Of a DNA stretch of 64,000 bases, positions 49,381-62,502 are shown piece by piece (the stretch's first letter is position 1; each line of letters starts with the position of its first letter). The notes under the pieces are model-generated. The model saw only the letters and a list, made by a program, of their open reading frames with translations. It did no database searches and was not told where the DNA came from. The position numbers and the translations under genes were made by a program. This DNA comes from Acridotheres tristis (lineage: Eukaryota; Chordata; Aves; Passeriformes; Sturnidae), in NCBI GenBank assembly GCA_037013685.1, contig CM072886.1, forward strand, positions 3,038,001 through 3,102,000, in the 5' to 3' direction.

Positions 49381-52300
49381 CCCCTTCAGGTAGTGAAAGA
49401 TAATTCCAGACCTGGAGTTAAATTTCACTGTGGTATTTGGTTTTCAAATCTAAAAGTGGGCTCCAGCCCAAGAATTAGCAGTTTAAGGAAAGATGGAGAG
49501 AGAGTTCACTGCTGATATCCAGTGCCACCTGACTGGCTCATTTTTAAATCCCTGTCAGGAAATCTTGGGTCAGAGGGACATTTTGTGGAGGGTACAGAGG
49601 TACCAATGTTGTTCCATGGGAAGCTAAGCAGATGTCATTAGCTGATAAAATCTTGATGCAGATGGATTTTTACCTTTTTCAGGTGGCAGAGACCTGAAAA
49701 ACAAAGACTAGGAGCTCAGATTTGTTGAGCTGAAGCTGGGAGAGCCTGTGAGGGGTGGCTTTGGAAGTTGTGCTGTGGTGACAATGGATGGGTGAAGGAT
49801 CCTTGCAGAGGCTCTGCATGTAGGTAGGAGTTAGATGAGGGAGGTATTGGCATTCACTTGGGTAAATATGACTTTTAAACTTGAGCTAGTCTGGATTCCC
49901 TGAGTGTTTTGTCTCCAGTGCATGATTATCTCATCCTGGAGTCCATGTTTAAAGCACAAGGGATGGATTGTTCCTTGACTGTGGTTCCTTCTTCCACTGA
50001 GCATTAGGGAGCCTGAAGCAAAGTCTGCTGGAATAGGGGGGTGAGGTGAATCACTTTGGAGCTGCTGAGAGGATTCATGGGGATGGGAATTGGGTGGGAA
50101 GAGATTACTCACAGGTTTGGTGTGCAGAACTAAGGAGAGGGCAGACATGAATGCAGGAGTGCTGTGAGGGGCTTCTCCCTTTCCAGGCTCTGAATGTTCC
50201 CCTGGTGTGGGGAATGACCAACAAAACTCTTCAAGGATGTGAAACTGAAAAGTCTTTCCATTAAACAATTTTGTTTCAGGAGAGCTGCAGCTTGTGATTC
50301 AAATGCAGTTTTTGCTCATTTTTAATATCTCAGGTTGCTGTGGAAGGGCTTGGAGACCTGGCTGGACAAGTCCAACTCATGGGTGGCCTTAACCAGGTTT
50401 GGTTTGTAGCTCAGAAAATCCCTCAGCACCTGCCTGGCTTTCAGTGGATGAAGAACTTCCCCTCTAAAAGCTGCTTCAGCAGAGCATGTGGGCAGTGCTC
50501 ACTGAAGGCAGATCTCCAAGTTTTAAAGACAGCAGTGAATTTCAGTGGTGGGCTCAGTGTAGCAGATGCTCGAGGGGTTTTTTTAATTTATTTTTGCATA
50601 AAGATTGATTTAATTTCATGCCTTAAAACTGAGCATGTGTTTAGTTTCTTTATTGAACTGAGGTCCTAATTCCCATTCCATGCAGACTTTTAGTCTCTTT
50701 TTCCAGACTTCCTGGAAGAGCTGCAGAATACATCTGGCCTCTAAGATCATGGAGCAGTGTCTCCTGGAGCATTTGGTGTTCTCTAGCAAGTAGCAATGTT
50801 TTATGTGGCCACTTGAATAAACTCAGAGGGAGTTTAAAGAGCTGAAGGATGACTTGAAAAGGATCCTATTTTTCTTGAACTGTGCTCAGAGTCTTTCCCT
50901 TTACTGTAACCTTAGCTGGCTCAGGTTTCAGGTTGCAGGCTCCTGTGAAAACTTGTGTTTAGACTTTCTATCCCAAATGGAAATTATTTTTCTGGTGAAG
51001 CCGAGCCAAACAATTGTACACTGCCAAGTGCTGCTGCACGAGTGATTTTAAGTTACTGGGTTTAGAAAGGCCAAAACCATCTTGATGCAAAGGGCTGACC
51101 TTTTTGGTTCTCCAAAAAGCAAAGTATTTCCAACACACTGGCCCTCTGAGTGCTGTTCTTTAATAAGCATCTCTTTCAGATGCATCTTGTGGATGAAGTC
51201 ACCACATGGCAATGGATATAAATCCATCCTAGCCACTGTAAACATGACTTTCCCCTCCTCTCCCGTGCTAATCTCTATTTTTGTCCTGAAGTAGCAGCTT
51301 TCACTCTTCAGACTGTGCATCTTCCTTCAGGTGATTAGTAGTCAGCAAATATTCCAGCTCTCCTCATTCTCTCCCATATGTTGCCATTTCCTAGAAGGAA
51401 AGAGCTGCTCAGATGAACACTGGCATTTGTTACAACAGCATTCTAAGGAATATCTGGTGTTTTTTTCTCCCAAAGCATCTGTTTCCCCACACCAGTGATG
51501 TGGAACTTGCCAGATGCCCACCTGCCTTGGAAACTGTGTTCAGAGGATGGATTTTGTCGAGGAAATGTGGGATTTGCTTTGATTTTACTGCGTTGAGCTC
51601 TTTCGCTAATTACATTTTCATTGTGGAGTTCTATTTGTGTTTCCCTAAAATGAGCTTCTGTGGACACAAACTAAAAAATGTTGCTTTTAATTGGGCCACT
51701 GTTCTGAGCGTGTCCATCCCAGAAGTTGAGGTGAGAACTTAATTTCATTGTGGAGATGGAGTGAATTTATTTGCATTGCCTAATTGAAGAACTAAAAATT
51801 AAATGCAAGTTTCCCTTTTCTCTCGCACTCACTCTTCTTCTTTTTCTTTTCCCTGAGTTTTGGGGCAAAGCTACTAAGCAGCAGCTTTTCTGTGTGCTGA
51901 AGACAGTTTTGCTGCAATTTTAATGTTGAAATGTGGTAGTAATTGCAGCCTCAGATATTTTAAAGAAACCCATGGGAAAAGCTGAAGTCGGAGTCTTAAA
52001 AGCAGTGGAGGTTCCCAGAGATGAAGGCTAGGAAGAAGCATCCTCCTGCCATGATCCATGCCACTGCCAGAGGTGGTTTCTCAGGAGTGGAAAATGCTTT
52101 GGCTTTACAGAGAGCACAGTGGATAGTTCTGGATGTGAGACTTCATTCTTGTGTGGCAAAGAAGACTCGAGATGGATCCTTGTCTTGTCAGCTGTGGACT
52201 GAGCATATTTTGTGTTAATAAATCCCACATTTTTCCACATTGGAAGGTCACTTCATCTTGCTCAGTAAAAGAAAGAGTGCAGATGATCAAATAAGATGGT

Positions 52301-55300
52301 GATGTGCTCGTGTCTTCTGCAGCCATCATCTCTAGGAATGTTTTGACCTCTGGTTTTGTATGTAGTGTCTATAGAAAATGTAAAAAGGATGTATCAAAGT
52401 GACTCTTCCCTTATAGTGCACGAAACCCAGCTGATGCAGTCAGTGGAGATCATTCCAATTTAAAATTTAAAATACTGCAGATGAACTGCATCTGGAAAAT
52501 TCCTGCTTCTCTTCCTGAATTCCAAAGGAATCCCTGTGTGATCAGCTCAGCTGCTGTTCTCTCTGTTTTGAAGTCTGAGCTGTTCCATACAAATCCCACT
52601 GCTTTTCTGGGAGTGGCTTTCTGCTGAGATGCTGTTGTACTTCCACAGGATGGATTTCTCTGGGACCTCTGGAGTAGCAGAAACTAAATTTTTTTAAAAG
52701 AAGAGTTTTTGCTCTGTTTCTTTGAGGCTATGTCAGATGTCAGCACCTCTCAGCACGCCACCAGCAGATGTTTGACAGGGAGGCCTGACAGCTGGCTTTT
52801 ATTAGAGCACTGGAATATGACATCTGGGAATTCTTGTGTGAGAATGGGAAAGGGGAGTGTGTGCATCTCTCCATGTTTGGCACTGCCTCCAAACTCACCT
52901 CCACCTTGGCAAGGGGTGTTCCACTGTCATGGATCATCCTTTTCCACCTCAGTCCTTCCCTTCAGCTTTCACTCCTGCTGACTTAACCCTTAACTCTGCT
53001 GCTGCCTACTGTGAGATATTTAAACTTACCAGGTGCTCCGTTGTGTCTCTGTGGTAGCCCCATGCTTGTATTGACATTTTTGGATCCTATCCATAGCTTT
53101 GGGGGCTGGTTTATATTCCAAAGCCATTCCTTTACATTCTTGTAGCCATTTTTTCCATCTTTGAGAGGAGAAAACAACCTCTCCCATGCAGGTGAATTTT
53201 AGAGCACCAGTGTTCATTTGGTTTTATATTTCTATATTGCTCCATAGGTGGAATTAAGTATTTCAAACCAGAACTCTTTATTACTTCTTCTTAAAATGAA
53301 GTTACAAATTCTCTCTAACCTGGATGAAATAACCACAAATTCTGGTGGGAACTGAGAGTAGGCAACACTTGTGTCTTGTAGTTTATGTCCTCTGACAGAG
53401 ATAAAGATCTTCATGAAATAATGAGGAGCAGTGGCCATGTCCAAGGAGAAAGGTCAAACAAAATGCCCATGAGAGAGGCAGACAGTGACCAGAGCATTTC
53501 ATCCTTTTCCCAAAGTCCTCTCAGATGTGAATGGGAAGTTGACCAAAGGCTCTGTATTTTTTTTTCTGAAGACTCAGAGCTGGCTTGCTCTTAGTTGGTG
53601 TCCCTGCTTTGGAAACGAAAGGATTCACTTCCACCTCATTCTTTGTCTCAGTGCATTAGTTTTATTTGTCTATAAATGTCCACAGTGGCTCAGAGGAATT
53701 AAGTTGGACATTTCTGTGCATGATTTAGGTAAATTTGCAGGACAAAAAAGAACTGATTGGGTGGGCAGAGGTTACAGAATACCTGCTTTAAGAGAAACGC
53801 AGTTTGAGTAAAGTCATGCATTAGTGACCCAGAGCGATTATTTCAATACTTCAAAACATAATTTCTGTGCAGTCATGGGCCCAATTATTTATCTTTACAA
53901 TTCTACATTACTGAAATGTTTCTCTTTGTTTGTTTTGCTGTTTTTTATTGTTGTAAGAGAGGTTTTTCAGTCTTTTGGGGTTTGTCTGCTTCGAATGCAT
54001 TTTTTTTTTTTAAAGTTCACACACAGCTAGGCTGTTGACTGTGGTTAGCAGAGAGAAAATGAAACCAAAAGTAACATAATATGTGGAAGGCACTTTTCCC
54101 CCTAGCCAAATTAACCTGAGCTCACCCTTAGGGCAAATGTGACATTTAACCTTTCCTATTCCTGCCCAGGCTGTGCTGAGCTTGACCTCTGTCTGCTCTT
54201 CCCCATCGTCCTGGGAGGGCACAGCTGAACACGCGGCGTATTTACAGTACACGGGCATGGCTCGAGTTTCTTCTTTGAAGCCTGGGAGGTGGCAGAGGGG
54301 TGAGGATGGAGGGGAAGAAATGCCTCTGCTGTGTCAGCTCACATGACTGGGTCTGACATGAGCAGAGCCTGGATTTTGGGAGCCTCGGGAGGTGGAATCT
54401 GCCCAGCAGCCACCACCTTTGTCTCCCTGACCTGGCCATTCGTGGAGGTTTTGCTACAGGAGGCAGGAGGTCTGAGCCTCCCTGGAAGAGAAACAGCACC
54501 TTAAGGAAGTTTGTATGAAAAGAATGAAGTCTGAGAAAGGCTTTCTGTTTGTGCTTCAACGCTTCCTATTTTGTAAAATAACAGCAAAGTGAGAAATGGG
54601 TAGAAAAAGGTGATGTACAAAGAACAGTTGTTCTTCAGAGACCAACATTGCTGATGGATTCTATTGTCATGAGCATTTACCCTCAGTTTTATTACGTGAC
54701 AGAGAATTCAGTGATATAGAATGGGCTCCTCAATCACTTAACACACCTTAGAGCACTGAAATATGGCATCAGCCTTCAAGGAGTAGGGTTGTTTCCCTAC
54801 CTGAATTGTGTTGGAGTCATTCTGTGTAAATAGAAAAGCAAAGGCATTTTATGTGTTACCATGGCTTTATATCCCCCTCAGAAAAAGTCAGAAAGATTTT
54901 GTTTCATAGTTTGAAAATGGAATTTTCTGTCATTGATTTGTCTCTCCTGAATTTTCCTGCCACATTTTGTTCTGCCTTTCTTCAAGGGCTTTCCAAGAGC
55001 TTCTGTTGCTCCAAGCAGGATCCCAACTTGGCTCTATATTGTGATGTATAACCCTGTGGGCTTCTCTCCTCTCTCTGCACTGGGCACTTCACTAATTTCA
55101 TTTTGAGTGTGAAAATTAAAGTATCTCCCATTGATTTGCAACTCTATTTCCTAAAATTTACTTGGGGTTGTACTGTTATATTTTACTGACCGTGCAGCTT
55201 TCTCAAAGTGCCCGTGTTGGCATTACTGCCCTTTCTCACTGTTACTTGCCCTCAGTAGAAGGCTCAGCCCTGAATGCTGAGGGTCAGAAACTTGTGTGTC

Positions 55301-55840
55301 ATTCATTGTCTAAAAAGAGCCACAAGACACCTTATAAGGATGCCAAATTATCCTATATATTCTATGGAAACACCTTCTTCAAGCCCTCTGAATTTCCCTT
55401 TGCCAACTGCTGGATTTCTTGAATGTGCAAGGATCTCTGGCCTCCACGTACCAATTAAAAGTTCACTGAAAAAACTCAACGTGTGGTCTTTAATGGGATG
55501 TGTAATGGGATGTGATTCAGCTCTGCTATTTCAGGCATCCACTTTTAGGTGAGTGTCTTGGGGTGACAAAGTGGATCCTGAGCTTTGTTAAAGGCACTGA
55601 GCAGCTCCCACAGGTGAGGTCCAGAATAGGTGGTTCATTTGCATTAGTCATGTGAATTCCATGTGATGCCCTGGAGCAGAGCAAGTATAACCAAAAACTT
55701 GCCGTGTCAGGGGGTGTCTGTACCTGAATAAATCATGAATGGGAACTGCTCTGAGACTGCTGGGGGTTGTTGTACTCATGAATGAGAAAATCTGTCCTAG
55801 GCTGCTGCTTCACCTGCTTGGTTTGTTTCTGTTTATCCAG

Positions 55841-55934
55841 ATAGTTCTCCACTGTGAATCCTCTGTGAACCTGCCCTTGTCTGTTCTGCTGGAAAAGTAC
55901 TGCGAAGCTTTGTCAGCCCGCACCAATGTCACAG
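55841..55934 (+). CDS. Candidate exon 2 of the signal-peptide gene
   Basis: The segment is 94 nt, after a pyrimidine-rich acceptor (TTTCTGTTTATCCAG) and before an ACAG/GTATTT donor. It enters in phase 0, matching the exon 1 donor, and leaves in phase 1. Joined to exon 1 it gives residues 23-53, starting IVLHCESSVNLPLSV. IVL extends the hydrophobic core, and signal-peptidase cleavage near HCESS is plausible. Cysteines fall at about residues 27 and 43. The exon ends with N51-V-T, an N-glycosylation sequon, which fits a luminal or extracellular segment. Intron 1 would be 12,721 bp. The donor is weaker than that of exon 1. Phase match and signal-peptide continuity are the main support. No homologue comes to mind. 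Confidence 0.5.
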
Positions 55935-56691
55935 GTATTTATTCCTCCATTTCTTGGTGGCTTCTTGTTACTGCAGGATCCGTTTTCAAAGTGCCCTTGC
56001 TCCAGGAACATCTTTTCCTGCTGAGATAAACATACTGTCTCCAGCCTTGGCTTTTCCTCGGTGACAGTGTGCATTGTGTGACAAGGAAAGAGAACTTGGG
56101 ATTTTACACACCTGGAGAGAGCTTCAGGAGAGCTGCTGACAGCCCTTTCTCAGTTCAATCTGCTGAATTAGCTGTGCTTACTGACTGATGTGTAGTTGAA
56201 GATTAGTACAGTTGAAGTGTCTTGTCCATTTATCCAGACCAGTTTTTAGAAGCAGGGCAAAACACTTGTCTCTTGGCTAAAATCCACGAGCACAAAAACG
56301 ATGCTGTAAGAGATGTGAAACTGGATCCAGCTTTGTTTCAGAAGTGGGAGAAACACACTCAGAGCTTCTCGGGGGGTTGTGTGCTGCAATGAATGGTGCC
56401 TCTGGGGGAAAAACTTACTTTCTTCCCTTCCTCTTCACTTTTTTTTTTTTTCTCCCTGGTGAATCTTCTTGGAGGGAAGAATTTAAAATATAATGTAGGT
56501 GTTATCATTCAGCCAGTTCTCCATCCCTGGGAAACGGCAATGGAAACGAAGCTCAGGGAATTGAAAATCTTTCAGTAAAAGATGTCAGATCAATGGTGTT
56601 CTGTTCTGACTTTATCAATTCCTTAAGGACAATAAGCTGATCTAGATATCAGCCTGAAGTGTGAAAGTTGTGGTGCCTTAATTGCCTCTCA

Positions 56692-56704
56692 ATTTGCATA
56701 TAAA
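56692..56704 (+). promoter_or_regulatory. Octamer ATTTGCAT overlapping TATAAA in intron 1
   Basis: ATTTGCAT (56692-56699) is the consensus POU/Oct site and shares its last T with TATAAA (56699-56704). It might mark an enhancer or a cryptic promoter; there is no evidence of use. Confidence 0.2.
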
Positions 56705-59700
56705 TGGGTGTGTTGACCTGTATTATAAATCTGGCCCAAGATCTGCCCCTTGGTGCCATTGTGTTCCAGGGAGCAGCTCTGCCTCGTGTAGCAGATTTGT
56801 TTATATCAATTTAATGACCATCTATTCCATTCCTTAGCACGAGACAAAGGGAAGATATATGAGGTTCTGTATTTGATCCTTTCTTTTTGGTGTTCTTTGT
56901 CTATTGAATGTGTTTGTAAATATTATTGTAAAACTTGCCATTTATTCATGAAGTGTTTTTCCTTGTGCAGAGCTTCTATTTTAAAAAAACAACAGCAACA
57001 ACAACGAATTTCACATCAGGCTGTGTTAGAAGTCAACAAACAATTTATTTTTTAGTTGTTGACAAAATACAATTTTCTGGGTTGTTTGTGTGATGCATGA
57101 TCACAGGGCATCTTCTCCAGTGGAGTGTGGCTACTGGAACAGAATTTTAATGGGAAAAGGGAAGGGAGAAGCCACAGAAGCCTCTCTTCTATTTCACTAT
57201 CTTTGTGAGGTATCACTGATCAGGGGTCAAGCAATGCTCTGAAATTAATGGAAGTTGATTTTTATAGTCAGTCCAACCTACAGCTTTTTAGAACAAACTT
57301 TCCTATGCTACTCCAAAATCCTGTGAACCTGTGCTTTGAGAGTGAGTTTATACATGTAATAAACCCCAAATATAGTAAACCCCAAATCTGCTCCAGGGTC
57401 AGCCTCAGGCACAAGCATGAGGTGGACTTTGGGACATCCTAGGGACAAAAATTCACTTTTTTTGCTTAGCATGGACCAGTGTTCTTTCCTCAGTGTGGTG
57501 AATCAGCAACAAGAACATGGTGACTCTAACCATGACATGTTGGTTTTGAGCTCCATGAAAACTGGATTTTCCAAACAGTCTGGACTATTCAGCTATGAGC
57601 CTTCTCATTAAAAATGGAGGTCTGCAATATAATTACCATGTCTTCATGGTCAGTAGAGTTCTATTGGTACAGCTAAAGACCAAAGCACGATTTAATCCTA
57701 AATTAAAACCTAAAATGGAGCAGAAACAAAATGCTTTTTCTGTATTGGCATTCAAGGATAGTGAGCTTCCTTGACTAAGTCTGCTCTAATATTTCAATGA
57801 CCCAAACGAGGTGACCTGTGTTGCAAGCCTCGTTTTGAACCCTGATAATGACAAGGATGTGTCACACAGGAACATTGGTGAGCTCCATTCAGCAGCATGG
57901 ATGGAGACAGCCAGACCACAGAGCCTGCAGTGTCTGAGTCTTTTCTGTGGCTCCTGTTCTTTTACACAGTGCAGATATCATGTTTTAGAGGGGGAAAAAA
58001 ATCAAGAAAAGAAACCTAAGGAGAGCCATATTGAACAATCTTTATTTAGCTGGGAGAACAGTAAACATTAAGCTTTGTAATTCGTTATCTTCCTCTTTCT
58101 TTTCCAGAAGATGCTGTTAATTAGTCCAATATGTTAATTTCCTCCTCTTATAATTACTAATTTAACCCCCCAAATATGTTCACATTAAGTATCCCAAACA
58201 GATGGCATAAAATGCTTTTGAGAATGTAATGCATGGGTAATTTCCCAGAATGGCTGAGAGAATGACATTGTAAATTCATTCCGAAGCAATTTAAACCAAG
58301 AAATACTTCTTCAGAGTTGGAAAGCAACATAACTCATTTTCTCTTTTGGGCATCGTTTCCTTGAAAAATCCCTGGATGGCACTTTCAGGATTTCTTGGAT
58401 TCAGTTCCTGATCTTGATGCTGTTGTCAGTGAGTGGTTTAGGTCATTACAGAATCACCATCAAAGCCATTAGCAAAAGCGTGTTTTGCATGAATTTGTAA
58501 AAGTGTGAGTTAGCAAAGTTCAGTATCAGGGTCCACTCTATCACTTTTACATGGGTGAAAGACAGAGGAAAATTGAGTTAGAATTGAGATAGAATGATTT
58601 CACAGAGATGAAAAATGCAAAAGGGTAGAAGAGACCTTCCTGCTGAGTCATGAGGGTCACAGTAGAGCTCCCTGCTTGTTAAACTCATTACAGAGCTTAG
58701 GTGCAGCTCAGTCCAGTCTTAGTCCCAGACCTGGACAATGGTTTATATCTAAAGGATTACACATGTAATTAATTAGCATTACCTAAAGCACCACCATCAG
58801 ATGTATCCCAGCAAAAGGTGATCTTAGTGGGATGTTGTTAAAACACCAGTTCACCACAGATAGAATTTTTACACAGCTTCTGAACCAGCAGTAGTGTGAG
58901 ATTTGTTCACAGTTCTTAGGTGGATCACAAGATTTTTAGCAGTTCCTAATCACTGACTAATTTAACATTGTCAGAGGCTGTATTTATGACAAGAATCAGT
59001 AGAATTTATTACAACTACAGTAGTCAATCATAGAGCTAAGATGCAGCATTCATATAAATTTCCATCCTTGCCACAATCTGGGTAGGTAATTACTGGATTT
59101 TTTAAAATTCCAGAAACAGTGGAAGGTAAGAAATTTTCCAATGCTTTCAGGGAATGACTGAATATTCTCACTGACATTCCCCACCAAACATGGTCTCTGC
59201 TCCCACCCTGGACACACAGAAGTCCTTGGTATGGGGTCAAGTGGCACTTCACCACCAAACTCATTTCCAAAGGCCACGGCCTAGCAGGAATTCCTGGGAT
59301 GTTAGAACAATCCAGAAGAGACCTGGGTAATGGGGGAAATGCACCACTCCAGATGGGGAGTGTCTTTGTGTTTGTGAACCTGAAGAAAAAAAAAATATAT
59401 TTAATTATTACTTTGCCTTCATATAGAAGAGGAATTGGTTGAAATAGCAGAATTTCTCTTTTTTTAGGGGACTCAGCTTAAGATGTTTCTGATGTTGTAA
59501 TTTCCTGGTCTGATTTGACTAGAATCACAATGATATCCAAGATGAGCATAATTCTATACAGTTCTATATATCTGTATGATACAGGCACTGAGTTATAGCT
59601 TGAATTTTTACAGGAACTTAGAGAAGAGAGGTCCTCAGTTCACACTGGTATTGCATGCATTGTGGAATGTTTTTGCATTATTCCCTTCACATCCCTTGAC

Positions 59701-61305
59701 TTTCCCATCTAACGAGTTTCCACAAGAGACTGGAAGTCTTGGCTTGCATCTGATCCTACTTAATTTTGATCTGCATGGAAATCTTTTGTTCCCTGTTTGT
59801 TCCATTGACACATTTGACTATACAATCTTTAAGACCTTGTCAAAAGACGATTCATCTGAAAACAGGCATCTTGTCCCAAAACAAAAAATAAACCAGCATG
59901 TGAATGGCCAATGCTACTGTGCTGTATCAGTATACAAATTGCATCCTTTGATTTTCTTCTCTTTCTTCCCCTTCAGTCAGTTTGAAGGTTGCAGTTTGCA
60001 TTTATGGTGTTTAAGTGTGTTCAGACAATCCAGTAAAGGAGAGGCAGTAAATCAGATGTCATGCATTTCATTTCAAGAAGTCCTGGGATGCACTGAAAGG
60101 AAAAATGATTTGTTCCTCCTGGTGACTGGATCCTCTGGAGCTGGGACTTGGTTCCTTGCCCTCACTCTGGTCACTTTGTAGTGAAAGGCTGTTGTCTCAC
60201 AGAAATGGTGTAAACATCCTGATTCTGCATGTTGCAGGATTCCACCTGCACAAATTCAGGCTTACACTACTCCTGTGTTGTTTCCTCAAGTGTCTGGTGA
60301 AGCTCTGATTTAAGGAAAGTGTTGGTGGGTGATGGGTCCCAGGGATGGATCCACAGCTCATCAAAGATGTCCATCAAGTCTCCAGCTAACCTGACATCAG
60401 TTGGAGTTTGCCATCATTTTCCCAGTTGCTGGGATGGTGTTTTATCTAGAGGCTCCTCCAGCACTTCCAGAAGCACAGAACTGGGAATGTATGAATAGTG
60501 TGCTTATTAGCTGGTTTGTTAGTTTTAAATAATCAATTTTAATCATTCTTGGATCAATGATCCTTTTAGTGGATGAAAGTTTTATGGCACATAAGCGTAT
60601 TTGATAATTTACTTTCCATCCCGAACTGCAAAGGTGAGCTCCTCTCTGCTCCAGGGGTTATTTATTTCTGTACATCACACCATTCTGTTTCCTGGAAACA
60701 AAAGATTTGTCATCATTACATCCCTAAATATCCCTCCAGAGTAATGGTATGGCTGCAATTCTCTCTGCTTCCCTTCTGATTCTCCCAGCAGGTCACATCA
60801 ATGAGCAGTCCCATTTAGAAGGAGACTTGGATGGGCTATTTATTTTCTCATATGCTTTCACTCCCTTGGCATCAGCCTGCTGGCTGCAGCTCCCCACGCT
60901 GCTTCTGCAGCTGCCTAGGGGACAGGGTCACATCCACAGCACCCAGTCACTGCTCCCAGGCAGAAAGAGAACCTCAGACATTGATGTTTGCACCATCACC
61001 ACTCGAGCTGGACACCAGAAACCTTCCCAGTGCTTCCTATTTTCAGATGTTGCAACAGCACCGTTTAAATAAAGGTGATGATGTTGGTTTACTTTCCCAC
61101 TGCCCCAAATGACATACCAGGCAGTCTAGCTCTGCTTGCTTGTGCTTCCCAAAATAAAGCTGACAGCGCTGGGTGTTGTTGAGCAATTTGTATTGCTGCC
61201 CTAATAATTTAAAATGTTGCATTTTTTCGAGTCTGGTGCAGTTCCAAACCGAGGGTATGGAAATCTCTTGTGTATTAGGAAACTGTAGACAGCCCAACAA
61301 GTTTT

Positions 61306-61450
61306 GTGGTCCACTAGAAAGGATTATTAGAGTAGTAGAAAAATTGAATAATGCCAAGGTTGTGGGTTTGATCCCTGTGTGGCCTGTTCACTTAAGAGTT
61401 GGACTTGATAATCCTTGTGGGTCCCTTTCAAATCAAATTATTCTGTGATT
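61306..61450 (+). mobile_element. TguSINE1-like SINE (tRNA-Ile head, CR1-like tail)
   Basis: The segment AATAATGCCAAGGTTGTGGG and the B-box-like GGTTTGATCC (61365-61374) match the anticodon-to-T-arm part of an isoleucine tRNA. The 5' part is decayed. The second half, from about CACTTAAGAGTTGGACTTGA, ends in ATTCTGTGATT, the tail used by CR1 reverse transcriptase. This hybrid layout is that of TguSINE1, described from zebra finch. It lies in intron 2 and is not a tRNA gene: the acceptor stem and A box are degraded. Confidence 0.8.
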
Positions 61451-61560
61451 TAGGTTGGAAAAGGCCCTTTGGATCATCCAGTCCAACCATTAATACAACA
61501 CGACCAGGTCTGCCACCAAACTGTGTCCCTAAGCATCATACCTGATTTCTACATTTGCTG
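61451..61560 (-). mobile_element. CR1 LINE 3' fragment, tail to tail with the SINE
   Basis: It starts TAGGTTGGAAAAGGCCCTTTG and continues ATCCAGTCCAACCATTAATA, the reverse complement of a CR1 3' end. It begins exactly where the SINE tail stops, in the opposite orientation. Confidence 0.75.
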
Positions 61561-62445
61561 GAAACAAAATATTTATGAGGGGTTTGAGGTTTTATTTTTT
61601 TGGGTAAATGATTAATGGATGAGATAGATAAACACATCTAAAGGTTCCCACATTTATCCTAGGTGTCCAGGAGCTGACAAGTTCTTCCAAATTTACAACA
61701 GCAAATCTCTCAGCTGTAAAATGCTGAGCACGAAACATGTTTCAGTAAGAGGCTGCCCCAGTGTCTTGATCCCACGGAAAGGTGTTTCTGCAGAACCTCA
61801 GTAAAGCACCAAAGGAAGTAATCTGCTCTTGGGTTTTACATTACACAGCAATGTAAAACCATGGGAATAGACCACTGAGGGTTTTCTCATATTTCAGAAG
61901 AGTGGCACACCTCAGTCCTGGCTCTGTCACTTCTGCTTGGTGCATTCCCAGCAGACCCTCAAGTAGTGACTGTTACAATACCCCACTGCATCAAATATAC
62001 CAAATCTTTGAATTTATGCAGTTGGTACAATACACAGCATTTGCTGAAAGTGGTTTCTAAATGAGATACCATTTTTTGCACACCTGATAGATAATAATAC
62101 ATGCTGTAAACCTCTCATTTTGTCGAGTTCCACAGAACGGATCGAGTGCCTTTCCTGTTCACACAGATCATCTCAGTGTGTCTGCTCCTAAACAAAAACA
62201 CCCCCTGTCCTTTCAATCAGTATTTCTCTCTGAGTTTGGGGGATGATGAGCCCTTCAAGGGTTAAAATAACACTGTGGCCAGTCTAAGAGTAAACCCACC
62301 TGCGGGGTACCACAGACAGCACTGTTCCAAAGGATGAGTGCTTCAGAGGATGTCCAACATCTGCAGTGCTGCAGGATCACTATTGTTAGGAAATGGGAGA
62401 GATTGGGTGGAATATGCAATTTTTTGTTGTTGTTTCTGATTTCAG

Positions 62446-62502
62446 TTAAGTGCCGTGAACCTGTGACTGAGTTGACTCTCCAGGTTAGGAATGAGCCTCC
62501 AG
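62446..62502 (+). CDS. Candidate exon 3 of the signal-peptide gene
   Basis: The segment is 57 nt, between a good acceptor (TTGTTGTTTCTGATTTCAG) and a strong donor (CCAG/GTGAGC). It enters in phase 1, as exon 2 requires, and leaves in phase 1, so it is a symmetric exon. With the last base of exon 2 it encodes VKCREPVTELTLQVRNEPP, residues 54-72, with a cysteine at 56 and the next codon split across the donor. A weaker alternative donor (CAG/GTTAGG) follows 62483 and would shorten it to 38 nt. The alternating hydrophobic pattern ELTLQV suggests a beta strand of an extracellular domain, but the fragment is too short to name a fold. The gene would continue beyond 64000. Confidence 0.5.

Larger units (their letters stand above)
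43120..55840 (+). other. Intron 1 of the signal-peptide gene
   Basis: It spans GTAAGT to TTTATCCAG, 12,721 bp. It holds the G-rich hexamer array, an old CR1 at 49035, an AT-rich block at 48765 and possible enhancers. I saw no other exon whose phase and borders would fit between exons 1 and 2, but a short one could be missed. Confidence 0.5.
55935..62445 (+). other. Intron 2 of the signal-peptide gene
   Basis: It is 6,511 bp long. It contains the octamer-TATA site at 56692, a 201-codon chance frame at 59576-60181, the SINE and one CR1 fragment. No exon is recognised. Confidence 0.45.

Noticed and set aside
53540..54560. A minus-strand exon with acceptor TTTCTCTTCCAG near 54482
   Set aside because: No donor that keeps an open and recognisable frame; the peptide looks random.
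59576..60181. A 201-codon plus-strand frame inside intron 2
   Set aside because: One frame of this length is about what chance gives in 64 kb over six frames; no domain, no good start context and no homology that I recognise.
61306..61380. A tRNA-Ile gene
   Set aside because: Only the anticodon-to-T-arm part is preserved; the acceptor stem and A box are decayed and a CR1-like tail follows, so it is a SINE.
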